In this document: one piece after another, positions 42,725 through 51,084 of the stretch
Position numbering within the stretch: the first letter of the stretch is position 1
Layout of the letters: every line of letters starts with the position of its first letter
Assembly: GCA_910586925.1 (NCBI GenBank)
Contig: CAJUKG010000004.1
Coordinates: 62,001 to 126,000 of the forward strand
Length of the DNA stretch: 64,000 nt
Direction: 5' to 3'
DNA from: an uncultured Christensenellaceae bacterium
GTDB lineage: Bacteria; Bacillota; Clostridia; Christensenellales; Pumilibacteraceae
Translations under genes and position numbers: made by a program
The notes under the pieces: generated by a model
Told to the model about the DNA's origin: nothing
The model's input: the letters and a program-made list of their open reading frames with translations, nothing else
The model's database searches: none

Positions 42725-44497
42725 TTATGTACTTGTTTTTTTCTTCGCGGCGGAAGCGGCTTTTTTCGCGGCGGCGGTCACGTAATGCTGCGCGTCCTTC
42801 GACCCGAGTTTTGCCGCTTGACGGATAAAGCCCTCGCCCGTTTCCTTGTTCTTGTCCACGCCCTCGCCGTTTATGAAACACACGCCGAGGTGATACATCG
42901 CGTCGGGATGTTTCTGTTTCGCGCTCTCTTTGAACCAGAACACCGCCTGTTCGAAATCGCGATCGACTTCGTCGCCGTAATACAGGTACTCGCCGAGCGT
43001 GTTTTGCGCGACGGCATCGCCCGCGAGCGCGGCGGCTGTGACTTCGTCGTAATGCACCCAGAACTCTTTGCCCGCGAGCCGGCTCCGATATTCTTCCATG
43101 AGGCTCTCGTTCTCGGATATGAGCTTGCGCTCCTGCTCGATGCGTTCTTCGGTAATTTCTATCGACATATTGTAATCGGCGCGGCGCGCGGGGTCGGAAA
43201 GCACCTCGTACGCTTCCTCGATCTTGGCGAGCTTGGCGACGATCGTTTCGTCGGTTTTGCCCGAATACCGTTTTTTGAACTTGACGTACGCTTCTTCGAT
43301 TTCCGCGTCGGTCGCCCAAATAAGCACGCCGAGCGTGCCGTAAAGCGTGGATTTCGCGAGCCGTCTGTCCACCTTGAGCTTCTTGTTCCACTCCTCGATA
43401 CGCCTGTCCGCGTCGGTGAGGAACTGCTCGCTTTGCGCATACTGTTGCCACTGTTCGTTTTCCGAACGCAAATCGTCCATAGCCGTATTGAGTTCGCCGA
43501 GCTGACGGTTAAGCTCGTCTATTTCTTCCTGCATTTGCCGACGCTTTTCCTGTTGCAACTGTATCTGCGACTTGTTTGTGAGATCGGCTTTTGCAAGTTC
43601 CGATTTAAGCGATGCGTTGTCCTCTTTGAGCGATGCTATCTCGCTCTGCGCTTTCGCCGCCTCCGCACGGAGTTTTTCGCACTCCGCATTGAGCGTGTTG
43701 TACCGCGACTTGAGATCTTTGACCTCTGCGCGCGAACCCGCGCCGCTCGCCCGCAACGACTGCAACTGCTCCTCTATATCTTTGGCGTGCAATTTTTCCT
43801 GCGACAGTTCGCGATCGCGATTGAACAATTCCTGTTCGAGTTCGCGGCGATCGCGCTCGGCGTCGGCGAGCTGTTGTTTCGTCGCCGTCGCTTCGTCCAA
43901 CCGTTTTTTGAGCCGTTTGTTCTCCTCGTTCATAGCGCGGAGAGTCGCGTTCATTTTATTGATCTCGGCTTCCGCCGCGGCACGCACTTCCGCGACGCCG
44001 TGTTCGCGTCCGCTGCGATATGCCTGATCGCGGATAGCCTGTATTTTTAATTGAAGTTGCGCATTATACGCGGCAGTACCTCCGCGTGCCGCCGCCGCGG
44101 CAGCCGCCGCAGCCGCCTGCGCATTGCGCATAGCCTGTGCCTGTGCCGCTTGCGCCGCCTGTTTGGCACGCGCCGCCGCCGCAGACGCGCTCCCGCCGTT
44201 CCTGTACGCCGCCTGACGCGCCGCCGCTTGAGCCTGCGCCCGCTGTTTTGCGATTATATCCTCGGGATTGAGTCGTGCCGATGCAGACTCTTGCAGTTTC
44301 GCATCATACTCGGCACGCGTCTTGGGATCGGACAGCACCGCGTTCGCCTCGTTGATGTCGGCAAATTTATCGGCAGCCGCTGCGTCGCCGGGGTTGACGT
44401 CGGGATGATACCGCTTGGCAAGCACCCTGTAGCTGCGCTTAATGTCCGCCTCTGTCGCCGTCGGTCTGACGTTAAGTATTTGATAATAATTTTTCAA
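42725..44497 (-). CDS. J-domain, coiled-coil and Sel1-repeat protein
   Basis: 590-aa multidomain protein. An N-terminal J-domain carries HPD at about residues 31-33, and an Ala/Gln-rich stretch follows. A long coiled coil runs at about 150-370. A second J-like domain (TLGVLIWATDAEIEEAYVKF) has RYSGKTD where HPD should be. Sel1-like repeats come near the C-terminus (AQNTLGEYLYYGDEV... AMYHLGVCFINGEGV) and a Lys/Ala-rich tail ends it. It probably recruits Hsp70 (DnaK) to a client; the client is unknown. TTG at complement 44495-44497 is preferred because the J-domain begins there and AGGAG lies upstream; an ATG at 44530 is the alternative. Confidence 0.8.
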   Translation of the reverse strand: MKNYYQILNVRPTATEADIKRSYRVLAKRYHPDVNPGDAAAADKFADINEANAVLSDPKTRAEYDAKLQESASARLNPEDIIAKQRAQAQAAARQAAYRNGGSASAAAARAKQAAQAAQAQAMRNAQAAAAAAAAAARGGTAAYNAQLQLKIQAIRDQAYRSGREHGVAEVRAAAEAEINKMNATLRAMNEENKRLKKRLDEATATKQQLADAERDRRELEQELFNRDRELSQEKLHAKDIEEQLQSLRASGAGSRAEVKDLKSRYNTLNAECEKLRAEAAKAQSEIASLKEDNASLKSELAKADLTNKSQIQLQQEKRRQMQEEIDELNRQLGELNTAMDDLRSENEQWQQYAQSEQFLTDADRRIEEWNKKLKVDRRLAKSTLYGTLGVLIWATDAEIEEAYVKFKKRYSGKTDETIVAKLAKIEEAYEVLSDPARRADYNMSIEITEERIEQERKLISENESLMEEYRSRLAGKEFWVHYDEVTAAALAGDAVAQNTLGEYLYYGDEVDRDFEQAVFWFKESAKQKHPDAMYHLGVCFINGEGVDKNKETGEGFIRQAAKLGSKDAQHYVTAAAKKAASAAKKKTST

Positions 44498-44571
44498 CCC
44501 TACGGCACTCCTGTAAAATTCGGTCGGCATACCGTCGCGTTTTTCGCCGCGACGCACTTCCCGCCACTGTA

Positions 44572-44600
44572 ATTTTACCATTATAGCAATTACTTGTCAA
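44572..44600 (-). promoter_or_regulatory. Promoter of the J-domain gene
   Basis: TTGACA (complement 44595-44600), 17-base spacer, TAAAAT (complement 44572-44577). Its start site near 44565 excludes the most upstream ATG (complement 44579-44581). Confidence 0.7.
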
Positions 44601-44743
44601 GCACATAAAATATATACCCGCAAATTTTTCGATAACAAAAACCGGGCGGAAAGCCGCAAATTATCGGACCCGCCCGCGTAACCGAGCCGCCGTACCGCAG
44701 CAGTCCGTATCCGTCCGATGCCTACGCCGCCGACAATGAAAAA

Positions 44744-44764
44744 GCGTCGTCCGTAAGACAACGC
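44744..44764 (-). terminator. Terminator of the beta-propeller lipoprotein gene
   Basis: Minus strand GCGTTGTC-ttacg-GACGACGC (one mismatch) followed by TTTTTC. Confidence 0.6.
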
Positions 44765-44786
44765 CTTTGCTTATTTACGGTGACCG

Positions 44787-46352
44787 TCAATCGGTTTCGC
44801 CGGTGATGTTTTTGATCTGTTCTTCGGTCGGCTGATCCGCTTCGGCAATATCGCCGACGAATATCGGCTCCGCGCCCTCGCGTCCGTCGAGCTTGTAGAA
44901 ATACGTGTAACCGCTCGCCCATTGATCGACCTCCGCGAAATACGTGAAGTATCCCGCCGCGTAATCGCAGCTTATCCCCGCGGAAGTAGTGCCGGAAGCC
45001 AACTGCGTCGCTTCGCCGCCGAACCCGTCCATGTGCTTGAACAGCGGTACTCTGTAGTAGTCGGACGCCGAGCCTGCATAGTACAGGTAATTGTCGCGAA
45101 TAAACTGCGGAGTGCCCGTCGCCGAAGCGATCAAGTGCATGCTTCCCGTGCTGTCGTACAGCCACATATTGTCGCTGCCGACGCCGACGTAGTATACGAC
45201 GTTGGAAAGCCTGTTGCCTCTGAACGGATACAAGCTCGTAACGCCGCTCGACAAAATCATATCGCCGTGCACGGGCGCATTCTTTTCGTCCGCGCTCTTG
45301 CCGTTCTGCGCTTCTTTGTACGTCGGAGAATACTGCATTAACTCATCGTGAAGATTGGTATACTTGAGAACGTCGCTGCCCATTTGTTTGGTCTTAATGA
45401 AAAGCACGCCGTCGCGCACAGCCTCGATCGTTTCCGTCGCGCCCGTCATCGACAGGACGAACTGCTCGCTGCCGTCGGGACGCATCGCCTCTATTACGGT
45501 GCCGCTGCGTTGCTTGTCCTCGTCCTTGACGTTGCGGACGAAGTAGATGAAATCCTCGGGAGTGTCGGTGGATATCCCGTTGTAATAAGTATCGCGAACG
45601 GGGAAATACACGCTCGTCGCGCCCACTTCGTACACTTGCGGGTCATCCGCTTTCGCCTTTTTCGGATCTATTTTCACCGATACGATACTGCTGCCTTCGT
45701 TGACGGTGAGATACACATTGTCGCCGAACTTATAGAACGCGTAAGCGGACGAGCTTGTGTCCTGCTTCGTGGTGTAAAGCAGCGTCGGCTTGCCGCCCGA
45801 CAGCGGCATCATGAAAAAGTCGGTGAGCGTCGTTTGCACGGTGCCCGTCGAGTTCTTGCGGTTATTGGGCGATGCGAAGTACACCGCATTGTCGTAAATG
45901 AATATGCCGCCCTGCGAATATCCCGACGTACCTATCGTCTTGAGCGCGATCTTCGTGGTCGTAACGACGTCTATCGGCTTTTTGAAATAGTCCTCTTTCT
46001 CCTCGTATACGAACTCGTAACCTTTGTCGTCGGCGGTGGGCGCGAACGTTTTCAGTCCGTCTTTCTCGACGGCTTTGCCTTTAAGCTCGGCGCGGTAAAG
46101 TCCGCCTTTGACGGCTTCGCCCCACACGTTGGCATTGCCTTCCGTGTCGTCGTAACCGCGCGTACCGTTGATGAAATACACGTAGTTACCGTAAGAAACG
46201 GCAGACCCGCCCTGACTCGTCACGGCATAGCTTGTGTCCTGTGCCTCGAACTTGACTTCCGAATAGTGATCGCCCGAGCATGCAGCCAAAGCCGGCGTTG
46301 CGGTAATGACAGCCGCGAGTGCTATTGTAACGGCGATTTTGCGTTTTTTCAT
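44787..46352 (-). CDS. Secreted lipoprotein, beta-propeller-like (DUF5050 type)
   Basis: 521-aa exported lipoprotein (lipobox LAACS near residues 23-27). The repeating pattern of short strands with YFxN/YYxG words (GNYVYFINGT, DNAVYFASPN, DGVLFIKTKQ, DNYLYYAGSA) suggests a beta-propeller of the DUF5050 kind found in Clostridia. Function unknown; a sensing or binding role at the cell surface is plausible. ATG at complement 46350-46352 has GGAG 5 bases upstream and opens a typical signal sequence; an earlier in-frame start is unlikely. Confidence 0.75.
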   Translation of the reverse strand: MKKRKIAVTIALAAVITATPALAACSGDHYSEVKFEAQDTSYAVTSQGGSAVSYGNYVYFINGTRGYDDTEGNANVWGEAVKGGLYRAELKGKAVEKDGLKTFAPTADDKGYEFVYEEKEDYFKKPIDVVTTTKIALKTIGTSGYSQGGIFIYDNAVYFASPNNRKNSTGTVQTTLTDFFMMPLSGGKPTLLYTTKQDTSSSAYAFYKFGDNVYLTVNEGSSIVSVKIDPKKAKADDPQVYEVGATSVYFPVRDTYYNGISTDTPEDFIYFVRNVKDEDKQRSGTVIEAMRPDGSEQFVLSMTGATETIEAVRDGVLFIKTKQMGSDVLKYTNLHDELMQYSPTYKEAQNGKSADEKNAPVHGDMILSSGVTSLYPFRGNRLSNVVYYVGVGSDNMWLYDSTGSMHLIASATGTPQFIRDNYLYYAGSASDYYRVPLFKHMDGFGGEATQLASGTTSAGISCDYAAGYFTYFAEVDQWASGYTYFYKLDGREGAEPIFVGDIAEADQPTEEQIKNITGETD

Positions 46353-46433
46353 AATTACTCCAAAAAAGATTATACCCTGAATTTTTGTTTTTAAGCGTTG
46401 TCTGCGGCGCAACTTTCCAAAAAGCGCGACCGT

Positions 46434-48683
46434 TCAGTTCTTTATCTTGAAAGAGATCTTGGACGAGAGCAGTCCGTCGCCGGTTATCTTTACGACCGTT
46501 TTGACCTCTGCGGGATCGGGACGGATAACAGCCAACGCTCTGCCGCCGTAAGCGGGACAGCGATCGAACGCGTTCTTTCTCAGCATGGGGTCGGCGTTGA
46601 TGAACGCAACGAGCGTACCGCCCGTGACGGAAGCGGAAAGCTCCCGCATCGCATACGGCACGAGCGAGCCGTCGCGGTCGCACACCTCCACGGTCACGAA
46701 CCCGACGTCGCCGCGCGACACCGACAGATTTTTTTCGTAAGCGGCAAGACGCAACGCTTTGGGCGAGCCTGCCGACTTCAGTGCGGCGCGTGCGCACTCC
46801 GTTCCTTTGAAATACGCCACCGCTTCGAGCGTGCCCGGATAGTAGTCCACTTCGAACGACGCGATATGCCTGTTGACTTTGCCCGCGAGCTTGCGCCCCA
46901 CAAGCCGACCGTCGAAATACAGCGCGACGACGTCGCCCGACGTATATACGTTGACAGTGAGTTTCTGCCCGAGATAGCGCGGCCAGTTCCACATGTCCGT
47001 GACTTCGCCGCTGTCGGGATCGACTACGGTGATGTATGCTATATTGCGCTCGCCGAGCAGTATGCGTTTATAAACCGCCTGCGGCTTCTCGCAACAAATA
47101 GCGTCGAGGTCGCCGCTTGTCGTAATTATCTCGTTGAGCTTGCCGCCGCCGGGATAGTCTATGCCGCAATCGTTGAAATCGCCTATCACGCGGCTGTTCT
47201 TCTCGGTAGCGTCAAGGCTGTCGAACGCGCGTTCGGAGCTTGTCCGAGACCCGAGTATAAGCCTGTCGCGCTTGAGTTTTTCGGCTTCGTACAACGGGAA
47301 CAAATAATTGAACCCGCACACGTCGACGGCTTCGAACGCACCCGCGGTGAGAGTGTCGAAGATATTCTTTTCGCGTGCCGACGTGATCGCCGCGGCGTCC
47401 GAATCGAAATGCAGTTTATGCATTCCCGCTTCCTCGAGTTCGCGCGTCGTGGGCACCTGTTCGCTCACGGATACGGTAACGGGGCGCGTGCCGTCGGCGT
47501 TCTTTATCTCGCCCGCTATCGCGCGGATAAGCGCGTGCCCGCCGTTTCGGTCGTAACATTCGGGAACGTCGTCGGCTATACCGTAAACGGTGACCGACGG
47601 GTGATTGCGAAGTGCCTTGATCTTGTCGCCGACCGTATAATCGGTCATTATGTCGTCGAACGGAGTTTTACCCGTTACGAGATGCGCGAACAGATCGACA
47701 TACGCGTACATGCCCACCGCGTCGCACGCATCGAGTGCCGCATCGGTGGGACACTCCACGTAATGCACGGCGTTATACCCTATCGCTTTCAGCGACTCGA
47801 GCCTGCGCTTCTCGCTTGCGAACAGCGACACGCCGCCGAGCGCGGCGTCCGCGTGCGATATGTACGCACCCATCAGCAACGTATTGTCGGAATTGACATA
47901 AAACCCGCGCGTCGCGGACAGCGTGCGCGTCACGAGTCCGAACGGCTCGGTCGCCGTTCGATCGGTGCCGTCGGGCATGACTATACGCGCCGCCATCGAA
48001 TAAACGTACGGATCGTCCGGCGACCAGAAATAAGGATTGTTTATTCTTACTCGCACGGTCACCGACTTGGACTGACCTGCGCGGAGGAAAATTTTGCGTT
48101 GCTTCTTGCCCGCACGCTTGCCGCGTGCGTTGAGCGCGGTGCATTCGAGCAGGAGCTTCAAACCCGTGTCGCCGCCGTTGTATACCGAAAGCTCGGTATC
48201 GGCATAAACCCTGCCGCTCTCCACGACTGTTTTTACGAACAACGAGCGATAGTCTATATCGGCAAGCTCGTCCGAAACGACGAGCCGCGCGCCGCCGCAA
48301 ATACCCAACCCCGTATACTTATCGGAAAGCCCGGGCACGGAAATAAGTTCGATGCGCAACATGTTGTGCAAACCGCCGAGCATGTCGTTAAGGAAAAATT
48401 TGGTTTCGGCATAGCCGTTCAAGGTGCCGATCTTCTCGTCGTTGACGAAAACACTGCCGTATCCGCAAACACCGGACAAGACAAGTTCCGCCACCCCGCG
48501 CTTTACCTGCGGCAAAGCCTTCCGAAAAACGGCATGCGCCGCCGGAATATAACCGTTGTACTCGCCGAACGCGCACGAATAATCGCGCACCGCGCTCGCC
48601 GTCACGTCGTGCGGCAAGTCACATTCGTACTGCTCGCCGCCCGTACTTACATTCCAATGGGGATTCAAGTCGACACTTTTCAT
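46434..48683 (-). CDS. GH2-family protein with altered catalytic residues
   Basis: 749-aa homologue of beta-galactosidase-type GH2 enzymes. It has an N-terminal jelly roll (GVCGYGSVFVND...), an Ig-like domain (NNPYFWSPDDPYVY), a TIM-barrel domain (GAYISHADAALGGV... HPSVTVYGIADD) and further C-terminal domains. The acid/base motif, normally ending in Asn-Glu, reads Asp-Asp at about residues 371-372. The nucleophile motif, normally S-E-T, reads S-R-T at about 479-481. No signal peptide is present. The protein may be a non-hydrolytic binder or have unusual catalysis. Transcription is leaderless by its promoter. Confidence 0.85.
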   Translation of the reverse strand: MKSVDLNPHWNVSTGGEQYECDLPHDVTASAVRDYSCAFGEYNGYIPAAHAVFRKALPQVKRGVAELVLSGVCGYGSVFVNDEKIGTLNGYAETKFFLNDMLGGLHNMLRIELISVPGLSDKYTGLGICGGARLVVSDELADIDYRSLFVKTVVESGRVYADTELSVYNGGDTGLKLLLECTALNARGKRAGKKQRKIFLRAGQSKSVTVRVRINNPYFWSPDDPYVYSMAARIVMPDGTDRTATEPFGLVTRTLSATRGFYVNSDNTLLMGAYISHADAALGGVSLFASEKRRLESLKAIGYNAVHYVECPTDAALDACDAVGMYAYVDLFAHLVTGKTPFDDIMTDYTVGDKIKALRNHPSVTVYGIADDVPECYDRNGGHALIRAIAGEIKNADGTRPVTVSVSEQVPTTRELEEAGMHKLHFDSDAAAITSAREKNIFDTLTAGAFEAVDVCGFNYLFPLYEAEKLKRDRLILGSRTSSERAFDSLDATEKNSRVIGDFNDCGIDYPGGGKLNEIITTSGDLDAICCEKPQAVYKRILLGERNIAYITVVDPDSGEVTDMWNWPRYLGQKLTVNVYTSGDVVALYFDGRLVGRKLAGKVNRHIASFEVDYYPGTLEAVAYFKGTECARAALKSAGSPKALRLAAYEKNLSVSRGDVGFVTVEVCDRDGSLVPYAMRELSASVTGGTLVAFINADPMLRKNAFDRCPAYGGRALAVIRPDPAEVKTVVKITGDGLLSSKISFKIKN

Positions 48684-48689
48684 ACTGTC

Positions 48690-48718
48690 ATTATAACAAT
48701 ATGCAATTCAAAATGCAA
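48690..48718 (-). promoter_or_regulatory. Promoter giving a leaderless GH2-homologue mRNA
   Basis: TTGCAT (complement 48713-48718), 17-base spacer, TATAAT (complement 48690-48695); the ATG is 6 bases further. No Shine-Dalgarno. Confidence 0.75.
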
Positions 48719-48795
48719 GTAAATTTACGTGTTTTTTGAATTTACGCAACGAAAAGATTGAAAAACCGCCGTTTTTCGGAAATTTTGTTAATTTA

Positions 48796-49506
48796 CTATA
48801 TACGGTGCTCAACTTCGCACCAAAACGTATGCCCTACCCCCGCCGTCAGCCCGAGTTTTTCCTGCAACGCGAGGCTTGCGGGATTGTCCTCGAACACGTC
48901 GCAGTACGGGATCCTTCCGAACGTCATGACGTAGTTTATCATAAACCGCTCGAGCGCGCCGCCAAGCCCCATGCGCCGTGCGCCGTCGAAAACCTCGAGC
49001 ATGCCCATGCTTCCGTCGCCGTGCCTGCCGATAAACCCGACGAGCCGCCCGTCTTTTATCGCGCCGAACACCCCTTTGCTCCGCATTATTTCCGCTATGC
49101 GCGGCACCGTATATCCGCCGCCGGGATTGTGATAATGCTCAAGTACGACGTCCGCGAGTGTGGCGGCAAGCCGCTTTACCGTAACGCCGCTCGGAATATC
49201 CGCCGCGGGCGGCAGTTCGCCGAAATACGCGTACGTCGTGCACGGCTCGGCGTCGAATCCTACGCGCTCGGGCGCGTCGCTCGGCGCGCCGAGAAAACAC
49301 AGTTTGCCGTACAGACCGTATCTGTCCGCATAGTCGGAGAAATCGGAAATATCCGCGAACACCGCTTTATGCATGTCGCCGCATTTTATGACAGCCGCTT
49401 TCTCGTCGTCGACGACGACCGTCGCGCCCTCGAACGCGACGTTATCTTCCAAAACCGCACGCGCGACGGCGTACTTTTTATCTGCAACGAAACCTTTCAA
49501 CTTCAT
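48796..49506 (-). CDS. GNAT-family N-acetyltransferase
   Basis: 236 aa. The C-terminal half carries the GNAT core: GVFGAIKDGRLVGFIGRH, then the acetyl-CoA loop RRMGLGGALERFMINYV and the closing NPASLALQEKLGL. The N-terminal half is a divergent domain typical of GNAT proteins acting on small molecules. Substrate unknown. It overlaps the HAD gene stop by 4 bases and has GAGG upstream. It closes the trxB-like/HAD/GNAT operon. Confidence 0.85.
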   Translation of the reverse strand: MKLKGFVADKKYAVARAVLEDNVAFEGATVVVDDEKAAVIKCGDMHKAVFADISDFSDYADRYGLYGKLCFLGAPSDAPERVGFDAEPCTTYAYFGELPPAADIPSGVTVKRLAATLADVVLEHYHNPGGGYTVPRIAEIMRSKGVFGAIKDGRLVGFIGRHGDGSMGMLEVFDGARRMGLGGALERFMINYVMTFGRIPYCDVFEDNPASLALQEKLGLTAGVGHTFWCEVEHRI

Positions 49507-50162
49507 TTTTTCAACCTCGGTGCGCCGAACAGGTTTTCGGCAATATAGTCTGCGTTGCCGCCGAACGCTTCGGCATCGAACAACGGACCGAGCATCGCCA
49601 CCGTCGTCATGCCCGCACGTTTAGCCGCGGCGATCGCCGCCGCCGCATCGTCGTACACCACGCACTTTTCGGGCTTGACGCCGAGCACGCGCGCGGCGTG
49701 CAAGTATATATCGGGCGAAGTTTTCGCAAACCCCGTATCGTCTGCGGTGAACACATGCGCGAACTTGTCGTCAATCCCGTTGTTTTTCAAACACGAGTTA
49801 GCGAACTCCGCGCATAAGCTCGTCACCGCGGCGATCTTTATCCCCGCGTTTTCGCACTCCCCGATATACTCCCTCGCGCCCGCAAGAAGGGGCACGGTAT
49901 GCGCGTACCTTTCCCGCGCCATTTCCGACCACTCGTCCATAAGCTGTTCGGGCGTGTCTTTCAGCTTGTAATAATCGACGGTGAAATACGCCGTCGCCGT
50001 AAACCCGAGCGCGACGATGGCGCGTCTGTATTCCGTCGTCGGCGACAGCCCGCGCCGCCGCAAAAACACCTCGTCGATCTCGTGCCACATTTCCACCGAG
50101 TCGAACAGCGTACCGTCGAGGTCGAATATCGCCGCGTCTATATTTTTAACGGTATCGCGCAT
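49503..50162 (-). CDS. HAD-superfamily phosphatase (beta-phosphoglucomutase-like)
   Basis: 219 aa with the four HAD motifs: nucleophile Asp pair FDLDGTL, Thr/Ser of AVTSLC, Lys of KTSPDIY and acidic YDDAAAAI. A helical cap after motif I places it in the subfamily of PGMB/phosphoglycolate phosphatases. Substrate unknown. ATG directly follows the stop of the upstream gene, and GAGGAAA overlaps that stop. Confidence 0.9.
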   Translation of the reverse strand: MRDTVKNIDAAIFDLDGTLFDSVEMWHEIDEVFLRRRGLSPTTEYRRAIVALGFTATAYFTVDYYKLKDTPEQLMDEWSEMARERYAHTVPLLAGAREYIGECENAGIKIAAVTSLCAEFANSCLKNNGIDDKFAHVFTADDTGFAKTSPDIYLHAARVLGVKPEKCVVYDDAAAAIAAAKRAGMTTVAMLGPLFDAEAFGGNADYIAENLFGAPRLKK

Positions 50163-50163
50163 G

Positions 50164-51039
50164 TCAATTTCCTCTCAATTCGGCGACGATGCTCAATCCC
50201 GCGGTAATGCCGTCGGCGACCGCCTTGCCTATCTGTTTGGTCCCGGGCGTGCAGTCGCCTGCCGCATACAGCCCCGGAACGTTGGTCATGCCGCGCCCGT
50301 CTACGAGAACGAACCCGCGCTCGTCGATGAACGCGCCCATGCTCTTTGCAAGCCCCGTTCCGCCCATTACGCCGATCGCCGCGAACACGCCGTCGAGTTC
50401 GAGCGTTTCGCCGTTTGCGAACTCGACGCCGCCGCACCTGCCGTCGCGCTCGATCATGCGCGCTATCTTTTCGGTATATACTTTGTCGGCACGCCACGTC
50501 GGGGTTTCGCCGTTCGTAAGAAGCACCGCTTCGCCCGCGACCGCTTTGAGCGTATCGTATTCGTGTTTTGCGTACTCGCCCGCGCCTATAACGCCGACCC
50601 GCTTTTTGCGAAAGAAAAATCCGTCGCACACCGCGCAGTACGACACGCCCTTGCCCTCAAGCTCTTTAAGCCCCGCAATGCCCGCAGGGCGCATGCCGGA
50701 AGCTCCGACCGCGATCACGACGCGTCTGCCGCGAAACACGCCGCGCGTCGTCGTAACGGTAAAAACGCTGCCGTCGCTCTCGACGAAAGTCACCTGCCCG
50801 TCGATCACGTCCGCACCGACGGACGCCGCCTGCGCAAGCCCCGCGCGGTACAGTTCCGCGCCGCTTATCGAAGAAAATCCGTAATAGTTTTGCACGTTCT
50901 CGGCGCGAAGAAGCGCAGACCCGCCGCCGTCGATTATCGCCGCGGACAAACCGCCGCGCACGGCATACACCGCGGCAGTCGCGCCGCTCGGTCCGCCGCC
51001 GATAACTATGCAATCGTATACTTTCGCGTTTTTATCCAT
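50164..51039 (-). CDS. Thioredoxin reductase-like flavoprotein
   Basis: 291-aa FAD/NAD(P)H-binding disulfide reductase. It has GGGPSGATAAVYA at the N-terminus, the redox CxxC in YCAVCDGFFF and the FAD-binding GLYAAGDCT near the C-terminus. The NADPH motif is GAGEYA. It is a little shorter than typical TrxB (about 305-315 aa) and may be a variant (ferredoxin- or flavin-dependent types exist in Clostridia). AAGGAAA lies upstream. It heads an operon with the HAD and GNAT genes. Confidence 0.88.
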   Translation of the reverse strand: MDKNAKVYDCIVIGGGPSGATAAVYAVRGGLSAAIIDGGGSALLRAENVQNYYGFSSISGAELYRAGLAQAASVGADVIDGQVTFVESDGSVFTVTTTRGVFRGRRVVIAVGASGMRPAGIAGLKELEGKGVSYCAVCDGFFFRKKRVGVIGAGEYAKHEYDTLKAVAGEAVLLTNGETPTWRADKVYTEKIARMIERDGRCGGVEFANGETLELDGVFAAIGVMGGTGLAKSMGAFIDERGFVLVDGRGMTNVPGLYAAGDCTPGTKQIGKAVADGITAGLSIVAELRGN

Positions 51040-51084
51040 AATAACAATCGTTTCCTTTTATATTCCCGTAAACTTCGCAAGCCG

